Positions 57,360 to 64,000 of a stretch of 64,000 nt of DNA are shown here, in pieces. The stretch lies in assembly GCA_028551475.1 (NCBI GenBank), contig CM052355.1:22285580-22349579 (forward strand), read 5' to 3'. Each line of letters starts with the position of its first letter. The stretch's first letter is position 1. The position numbers and the translations under genes were made by a program. The stretch is from Casuarina equisetifolia (Eukaryota; Streptophyta; Magnoliopsida; Fagales; Casuarinaceae). The notes beneath the pieces are model-generated. The model was not told the DNA's origin, did not search any database, and worked only from the letters and a program-made list of their open reading frames with translations.

Positions 57360-58500
57360 CATATAGACCTACTTCCAGGAGCACCCTTACCTAATAAAGT
57401 AGCCTACAGATACAATCCTAAAGGCTAAGGAGTTACAAAGGTAAGTAGATAAGGATTTATATGCGAAAGTATAAGCCCATCTTCAGTTCCAGCCCTATTG
57501 GTGCCAAAGAAAGATGGATTATTTCAAATATGTGTGGATAGTATAGCAATCAACAACATCACCATCAAATACAGGTATCCCATTCCAAGGCTTGATGATG
57601 TGCTAGATGAATTACATGGAGCCACTATCTTTTCCATGGTAGATCTAAGGAGTGGTTATCATCATATCCAAATGAGAGAGGGAGATGAATGGAAGACAGC
57701 CTTCAAAACCAAAGAGGACTTTTATGAATGGATGGTCATGCCATTCAGTCTTTCTAATGTTCCAAGTATAGTAGATGTGAAGGAAATCACTTAGATCATT
57801 TGCAGCAAGTATTTGATGCATTAAGGAGGCAAAAGCTTTATGCCAAGTTACAAAAGTGTGAATTCATTTCCCCTAATGTTGTGTTTCTTGGATATGTGGT
57901 TTCTAAAAATGGTATTATGGTTGATCAATCCAAGGTTGATGCTATTAAATCTTGGCCTCGGCCTAATTCCATTCTGAGGTAAGGAGTTTTCATGGCTTGG
58001 CTTCATTTTACCGTCAATTTGTATTTAACTTCAGCACCATTATGGCTCTCATTACTGAATGTAAGAAGAAGAATGTTTTTGAATGGAGTAAGGAAGCTGA
58101 TGAGGCTTTAAGGATGATTAAACAAAAGTTATGTGAAGCTCCAATTCTTGCCTTACCAGACTTCAATAAGGGCTTTGAAGTGGAGTGTGATGCAAGTGGC
58201 ATTGGAATAGGTGTTGTCCTCATTCAAGCGAAGAGACCCTTAGCTTGTTTTAGTGAGAAGCTTAATGACTGAAAAAGGAACTACTCTACTTATGATTAAG
58301 AGTTTTATGCAATTGTGAGGGCTTTAGATCATTGGAGCCATTACTTAAGGCCTAAGCAATTTGTTTTACATTCGGATCATCAAGCTTTGAAGTTCTTGAA
58401 TGGCCAGCATAAACTTAACTTAAGGCATGCAAAATGGGTAGAATTTCTCTAGTCCTTCTCATTTGTTTCATGTTATAAACCGGGTGTAGTTAATGTTGAT
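57360..58500 (+). pseudogene. Gypsy E reverse transcriptase (active site deleted) and RNase H
   Basis: RT: '[19 protein letters not shown]', [20 protein letters not shown], '[12 protein letters not shown]', [10 protein letters not shown]. At about 57765-57800 it jumps to 'LQQVFDALRRQKLYAKLQK'. The ~35 residues that carry the Y/F-x-DD catalytic block are missing, so this RT cannot be active. Next come 'FLGYVVSKNGIMVDQSKV' and RNase H (57997-58272: '[19 protein letters not shown]', CFSEKLND). A second part, to about 58500, holds the [14 protein letters not shown] block and 'YKPGVVNVDANALLRR'. Confidence 0.85.
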
Positions 58501-58509
58501 GCAAATGCA

Positions 58510-59918
58510 TTGTTGAGAAGATACTCCTTGCTTGCTACTCTAGACGCTAGAGTACTTGGTTTTCAACTTATGAAAGAACACTATCTTGAGGATGCAGATA
58601 TGTCCTTACTCATGGCTGACTATGCAAAGGGTACTAATGGAGATTATATGGTTCATGAGGGCTTTCTTTTCAAAGGGAATCAGTTGTGTGTCCAAAGGGG
58701 TCTTTTCGTGAATTGCTTGTAAGGCAAACACATGGAGGAGGATTGGCTGGTCATTTCGAGGTCAACAAGACTTTAAAGATTCTGAAGGAACACTTTTATT
58801 GGCCAAAGATGCTGGGAGATGTCCAAGCTATTATCTCAAGATGTGGTACATGTCAAAGGGCAAAGAGTCATTCAAGCCAAGGCCTTATGTCCCTTTACCA
58901 GTGCCAGACCAACCTTGGGAAGATTTAAGCATGGATTTCATTATAGCACTGCCAAGAACTCAACGAGGCAAGGATTCAATCATGGTGGTAGTCGATCAGT
59001 TTTCAAAAATGGCACACTACACTGCATGCCATAAGATTGAAGATGCCTCTAATGTTGCTGATTTGTTTTTCAAGGAGATTGTGAGATTGCATGGAATCCC
59101 AAGGACTATTATGTCTGATCAGGATACTAAGTTTCTAAGTCATTTTTGGAGAACTCTATGGGCAAAACTTGACACCAAGCTCCTATTCAACACTTCTCAT
59201 CATCCTCAAATCATGGCCAAATTGAGGTGACCAATCACACATTGGGAACTCTCTTGCACACTATGGTCAACCAAAGTCTGAAGAGTTGGGACATGAAGCT
59301 TGCCCATGCAGAGTTCGCTTACAATCGAGCTCCAAGTTCTACAACCGAGCATTCACCATTTGAGGTAGTGTATGGCATCAATCCTATTACTCCTATTGAC
59401 CTAACCTCTTTGCCTCTTGATACCCAAGTTAGTTTGATGCAAATGAGAAGACCAAAGCCGTGAAAAGGCTCCATGAGAGTGTTCATTCTCAAATAGAAAA
59501 GGCTAATGAAGCATATAAAAGGAAGGCCAATAAGCATTGAAAGCCTTCTCAATTTCATCTAGGAGACTTAGTTTGGGTGCATTTGCGAAAGGAACGATTT
59601 CCATCCAACAGAAAGAACAAGTTAGCCCCTCGAGCTGATGGCCCTTTCGAAGTGATTTCCAAAGTTAGGGATAATGCATACAAAATTGATTTACCAAGCG
59701 AATATGGAGGAGTTTCTGCCACATTTAATGTTGGTGATTTATCCCCTTATTTGAAAGATGTTGATCTTAAGGATTTGAGGGCAAATCCTAATCAACCTAG
59801 GGAGATTGATTTAGAAGCACCTACGTTAACCCAAGCTTTTAGTCTAGCCCATATGTTAAGTTTGTCAATTCATACTTGCTTGGGCCATAACATAATCCAG
59901 TGGGTGCAAGAAAGCTAA
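58510..59918 (+). pseudogene. Gypsy E integrase, reading into the 3' LTR
   Basis: Zinc finger region: [19 protein letters not shown]...CGTCQRAKS (about 58750-58870). Core: [20 protein letters not shown], '[17 protein letters not shown]', '[20 protein letters not shown]' (58920-59150), then a shifted 'AHAEFAYNRAPSSTTEHSPF' (59300-59360). C-terminal part (59577-59918): LAPRADGPFEVISKVRDNAY, SATFNVGDLSPYLKD. The final 37 codons (DLEAPTLTQAFSLAHML...) lie inside the 3' LTR. Frameshifts near 58725, 58900, 59225 and 59460. No classical chromodomain is visible. Confidence 0.85.
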
Positions 59919-60576
59919 GGTTGAAGCAATCCAAGAATATTCTGTAGCATCTCCACAGCCTTTAATATAGTGGGTTTCCCAAGTAGTTATTGAGTCATTA
60001 ATTTCTTAGGTTTAATTTATTGTCTGAGAATATTTCCTTTTATTTGGTTTTCCTTAATTGTCTAGTTTCCTAATTTATTTAGGTTTCCATACTTGTCAAA
60101 TCTCTGATTTGTTTAGGAGTCCCTTATTTGTCAAAATCCATGTTTGTTAAGACTTCCTTAATTTTATGGATTCTTGATTTGTCAGGATTTTTCTAAAACT
60201 AGGTTTTAAGGATTCCTGATTTACCAAGTTTCTTCTAGGATTAGGTTTAGTTGCCTATTTAAAGGGAGCATTGTTTCAATTGTAAGTAGAGTTATTTTTC
60301 CAGAGAATAGAAACCCCTAAGTTGTGTGATTAACTTTTGCATCCTTTATCCAATTCTTGCCAGGGATTGGTGGTGGTCCTTAACTAGTGGCGTTGCCTTT
60401 ACATCTTGGAGATTATTGGCATCTATCTTTGTTTTTGTTCTTTATATTTTTGTTTTTCCTCCTTTCCCCCTACCAAATACTCACTTTTCCCATAGAAAAC
60501 CCAAAACACCAAAAAAATGATTTTTACATATTTTCTTAACCCAAGCTCACTCAAGCCCACCATAAGATTTGCATTA
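59807..60576 (+). repeat. 3' LTR of gypsy E (770 bp)
   Basis: Starts TGATTTAGAAGCACC and ends GATTTGCATTA. Roughly 94% like the 5' LTR by eye. The first ~110 bp also encode the end of the integrase frame. Confidence 0.86.
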
Positions 60577-61737
60577 AGATCACATTTTAAGCAAAAACAG
60601 ATCACATGAAAGAAATGTGAATCAAGCTACCATATCAGTAAATGATATTATAGGACAGCAATAGGAATGCACAAACCATCACCATGACCTGTCCATGTAG
60701 AGGCCAGTTCACACTAAAGTAACACAAAGCAAAGATATGTAAACACCTTGCATCAGGTACATTGGAGAATTACAAAATCTGGCAAATATTAATGTAACTT
60801 CTGTACCTAATGAAGAAAATTGAGAATTGACATTTATTAAACATGAATAAGAACCCACTTTAAATAAGACATCTCCTCATTTAGAAATCTCACAATTTCC
60901 TTGAGAAAGCCACTCAAGAGTTACTCCTCCTTCATCACTTTCTAAATCTAATACTAGTCCATCACCCTCACAAACTTCTTCCACTCCAGTCTTTACCCAA
61001 GACAACAGTAATCCTACACACACTACAAATATAATCAGAAGCCATCTAATGACTACCAAAAGCTAGCTTGGAATTAGATGTCCTAACCTCCGATATGCAA
61101 TCCATGCACACATAAATGTTCGACCAACACCTACAAACATCACATAAGTTATCTTTCATCCAAGCTAGAGGAATGCCATGGAAAATGAAATGGAAGCATT
61201 ACAAAGAATTGAAATGCGGTCTCTTGTACCATGGCTTCCCATCATGAACATGATAGGTAACACATGGATCTTAAAAAAAAAGTTGACTCCTCAAGGAATG
61301 ATGGACCAATTTAAAACACAACTGGTAGCTGAGGGCTACCATCAAGAATCAAGGGTCAACTACCTTGGAACATGTAGTCCAGTATTTTGGCTAACCCCCA
61401 TTAGGTTAGTAATCTCACTTCTTGTAATCCATGGATGGCATATTAAATAACTAGACATAGCAAATGCACAACAACTTGAAGGCTTTGTCCACCTGAAATA
61501 TCCAAAGCATGTGTGTCACTTACATAGATCTTTATATGGACTAGAAGAATCACCACATGAATGGTTTAAACAACTTTCAAGTTTTTTACTTGAATGATGT
61601 TTTCACTACTACATGTTTGATCCATCTTTATTCTTATATTGCAAGAATGGGCATGAACTTTGGGTGTCACTTTACATTGATGATATTATAGTAACCAAAA
61701 ATTCAATGAAAATGATCAATGATTTCATTTGGAGCTA
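60577..61737 (+). mobile_element. Copia F continued: linker and RT, forward strand
   Basis: After the gypsy E insertion the copia frame resumes with a Pro/Ser-rich linker ('EPTLNKTSPHLEISQF' near 60850-60900). RT follows at about 61170-61735: MENEMEALQRIEMRSLVPWL, TWILKKKLTPQGMMD, 'QLVAEGYHQESRVNYLGT', VCHLHRSLYGLEESPHEW, LYIDDIIVTKNS. The block ends abruptly near 61737. It is closely related, in inverted orientation, to 62803-64000. Confidence 0.82.
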
Positions 61738-61845
61738 AGTGCTGGCCTCCAACGTGTTTTCAACTCAAGAGAGATGAGCTTTAGGGGAGACATCATTGTT
61801 TGGCTAACATATCTTTAACATATTTTAGATTATGGATGGACAACT
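61738..61845. other. Junction between the two inverted copia copies
   Basis: About 108 bp of unassigned sequence between the broken end of the forward copy and the LTR of the reverse copy. No matching duplication was found at the junction. Confidence 0.4.
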
Positions 61846-62004
61846 TGAAAATTGAAAAAAAACACAAGGCTCGAACAAAAAAAGGCCTTTATATTAAAGT
61901 TGATCAAGGCTTAGAGAAAATTTGATAAAAAATACTAAACCCTACATGGCTTATATAGCCTAGGCTTATAGTTAAAATATTGTTCAAAAATACTACATTT
62001 TCAA
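61846..62004 (-). repeat. 159 bp LTR of the inverted copia copy (its 3' LTR)
   Basis: On the reverse strand it starts TGAAAATGTAG and ends TCAATTTTCA, matching 52251-52408. On the reverse strand it follows RNase H sequence, so it is the 3' LTR of the reverse copy. Confidence 0.74.
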
Positions 62005-64000
62005 TGCTTGGTTAGTCAACTCTTTCTTTTCCATGTGAACAATCAACCCTTACCGATTTCTTCTTGTATACTTCATCATAGTCGGTACTATCAATCTCTA
62101 TGTGCTTGGACTGGTTATGTAAAACAAGATTGACTAGCATTTACAATGTTGGAAGGTTATTGCAAAACATATAGACTAGGGTGAATTGATTTACTATAAG
62201 GTAGAAGATTTAGTAACCACATGACTTCTGTTGTACCATCTGGAAAAGCTCAATACTCAACTTCTACTAAGGACTATGACACAAAATTTTGTTTCCTTGA
62301 ACACCATGATATGAGATTTGCTCCCATAAACATGAGAAACTTGATGGTTGATTTCCTTAATTTGTCACACCCATCATAAATGGTGATTGGGCTTTACCTA
62401 TGAAATTGTAAACTAAAGTTAGTTATTCCTTGCCATTATTTAAGAATGCATTTAAGTTGGAAAAGGTCTTTGATTTAAGGTGCACTCATGTGTTTACAAA
62501 GTTTGTGCACTACTTGACTTATGTTTGGCCAGGTTTGAGATAAGTAGTCGAGTGAACCCAGGATGTTACAAAATCTAACTAGTTTAGGAAAAAATTCTCC
62601 CATTGTGAATTCTTTCTCCTTTCACTACCATTGGTGTAGATATTAGCCAATTATATATCATCTCAACTCATCTAAGGACATCAAATGTGAACTGATGTTG
62701 TGATATAAAAATTCCTACTTCATTACGTTCAAATTGTAGCCTAAGAATATAATGTATCCTTCCAAGATCCTTAACTAGGAAGTAACCATTTAGACCCAGA
62801 ATTAAATCGTTGATGATTTTCATTGAATTTTCAGTTATTATAATATCATCAATGTAAATTAACACCCAAAGTTCATGCTCATTCTTGTAGTATAGGAATA
62901 AAGATGGATCAAACATGTAGTGAAAACATTATTCAAGTAAGAAACTTGAAAATTGTTTAAACCATGCGTGTGGTGGTTGTTTTGGTCCATATAAAGATCA
63001 ATGTAAGTGACACACATGCTTTGGATATTTTGAATGGACAAAGCCTTAAGGTTGTTACATATACATAGGTTCCAATAAGAAACTATGCATAAATGCCTTT
63101 GTTATGTCCAATTGTTTAATATGCCATCCACATATTACAAGAAGTGAGATTACTGACCTAATGGTGTTGGCCAAACTATTAGACTATATGTTTCAAGGTA
63201 GTTAACCCTTGATTCTTGATGGTAGCCTTGGCTACTAGTTGTACTTTAAGTTGGTCCATCATTCCTTGAGGAGTCAACTTTGTTTTAAGATCAAATTGTT
63301 GCTTATCACATTCATGGTGGGCAATTGTGGTACAAGAGACCATGTTTCAATTCTTTGTAATGCTTCATTTCATTTTCCATGGCATTCCTCTAGCCTAGAT
63401 GAGAGAAAGCTTGTGTGATGTTCGTAGGTGTTACTAGAACATTCATGTGTGCATAGAGTGCATATCATGGGTTAGGATGTCTAATTCCAAGTTGGCTTCT
63501 GGTAGTCATTCAATGGCTTCTAGTTGGATTTCTAATGTGTGTAGGATTACTATTGTCTTGGGTAAAGACTAGAGAGTGGAAGAAGTTTCTAAGGGTGATG
63601 GAGTAGTATCAAATTTAGAAGGTGATGAAGGAAGAGTAATTGTTGTATGGCTTTCTAAGGGAAATGGCGAGATTTCTAAATGAGGAGATGTCCTATTTAA
63701 AGTGGGTTCTTGTTTGTGTTTAATAAACGTTGATTCTCCATTTTCTTCATCTAGTACAAAAGTTACATGAATATCTACCAGATTTTGTGATTCTCCAGCA
63801 ACTTGATGCAAAGTGTTTGCATCTCTTTGCTTTGTGTTACTTTAGTGAGAAATAGCCTTTGCATGGATAGGTCATGGTGATTGTTTATGCATTCCTATTG
63901 TTGTCCTATAATATCATGTATCAATGTGGTAGCTTAGTTCACATCTCTTTCATGTGATCAGTTTTTGCTTAAAATGTGATCCTCTATCAAATCCGCACAA
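62005..64000 (-). mobile_element. Inverted Ale/Retrofit-like copia copy: linker, RT, RNase H; leaves the window
   Basis: Reading leftward from 64000: linker (63811-63569: 'EPTLNRTSPHLEISPF', Pro/Ser-rich), RT with the LVPQ/QGMMDQLK-like region (about 63360-63240), HVCHLH(W)SLYG-type sequence near 63020, and the open stretch 62916-62668 with IYIDDIIITENS and 'DLGRIHYILRLQFE'. Degraded RNase H follows down to about 62100 (SKHIEID near 62125). Stops are frequent. It is about 88-90% like the forward copy by eye. Confidence 0.8.

Larger units (their letters stand above)
54693..60576 (+). mobile_element. Gypsy E: CRM/Reina-like chromovirus, nearly full length but defective
   Basis: A 5884 bp element: LTRs 54693-55461 and 59807-60576, iMet-type primer site TGGTGTCAGAGCC (55464-55476), gag, protease, RT, RNase H and integrase in gypsy order. 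The flanks GGATC (54688-54692) and AGATC (60577-60581) form a 4/5 duplication. The insertion point lies in copia F: matching sequence (GATTTGATAGAGGATCACAT on the reverse strand at the window end) shows the uninterrupted target. LTRs differ by several percent, mostly C-T and G-A changes. Integrase ends DLSPYLKD... without a classical chromodomain, and its frame runs into the 3' LTR, as known for CRM elements. Confidence 0.85.

Overview
The window is nuclear DNA of a flowering plant, most likely a eudicot, possibly woody. It is AT-rich, its genes carry GT-AG introns, and it holds nested Ty3/gypsy and Ty1/copia LTR retrotransposons plus three plant-type genes. I cannot name the species.

Layout. 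1-5640: end of an old forward chromovirus (RT, RNase H, integrase, chromodomain), cut by a copia solo LTR (2101-3679) and ending in a 3 x 202 bp tandem array. 5806-8224: pseudogene fragment of an LRR receptor-like protein. 9690-10260: reverse copia gag remnant. 11673-12797: intact two-exon reverse gene for a 173-residue protein I do not recognise. 15367-24490: reverse chromovirus, internally deleted and split by a younger Athila-type element (17192-23245) that has LTRs, PBS, target-site duplication and gag but no pol. 25156-26630: reverse copia solo LTR. 27.2-29.8 kb: copia and chromovirus remnants.

31.2-36.1 kb is a small gene island. It holds an X8/CBM43 cell-wall protein gene (31284-32818, three exons, with a frame problem in exon 2) and an intact hybrid proline-rich protein gene (34713-35984, with a probable intron in the 3' UTR). 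Both proteins are predicted to be secreted to the wall.

40.2-64 kb is a nest of elements. A gypsy element (about 40180-51948) carries a copia solo LTR inside its 5' LTR and a near-complete copia element (43368-50429) in its gag. It is followed by an Ale/Retrofit-like copia with 158 bp LTRs (from 52251), split by a CRM/Reina-like chromovirus (54693-60576). The copia resumes at 60577 and then meets a second copy in inverted orientation that runs off the window.

No element looks autonomous as it stands: each has stops, frameshifts or lost catalytic parts. Element boundaries rest on TG...CA ends, repeated LTRs, primer binding sites and target-site duplications read directly in the sequence. I saw no CRISPR array, tRNA or rRNA gene. 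The most unusual items are the young pol-less Athila element, the possible 55-nt intron in the X8 gene, the 70 bp repeat amplified in only one LTR of a copia element, and the inverted copia pair.
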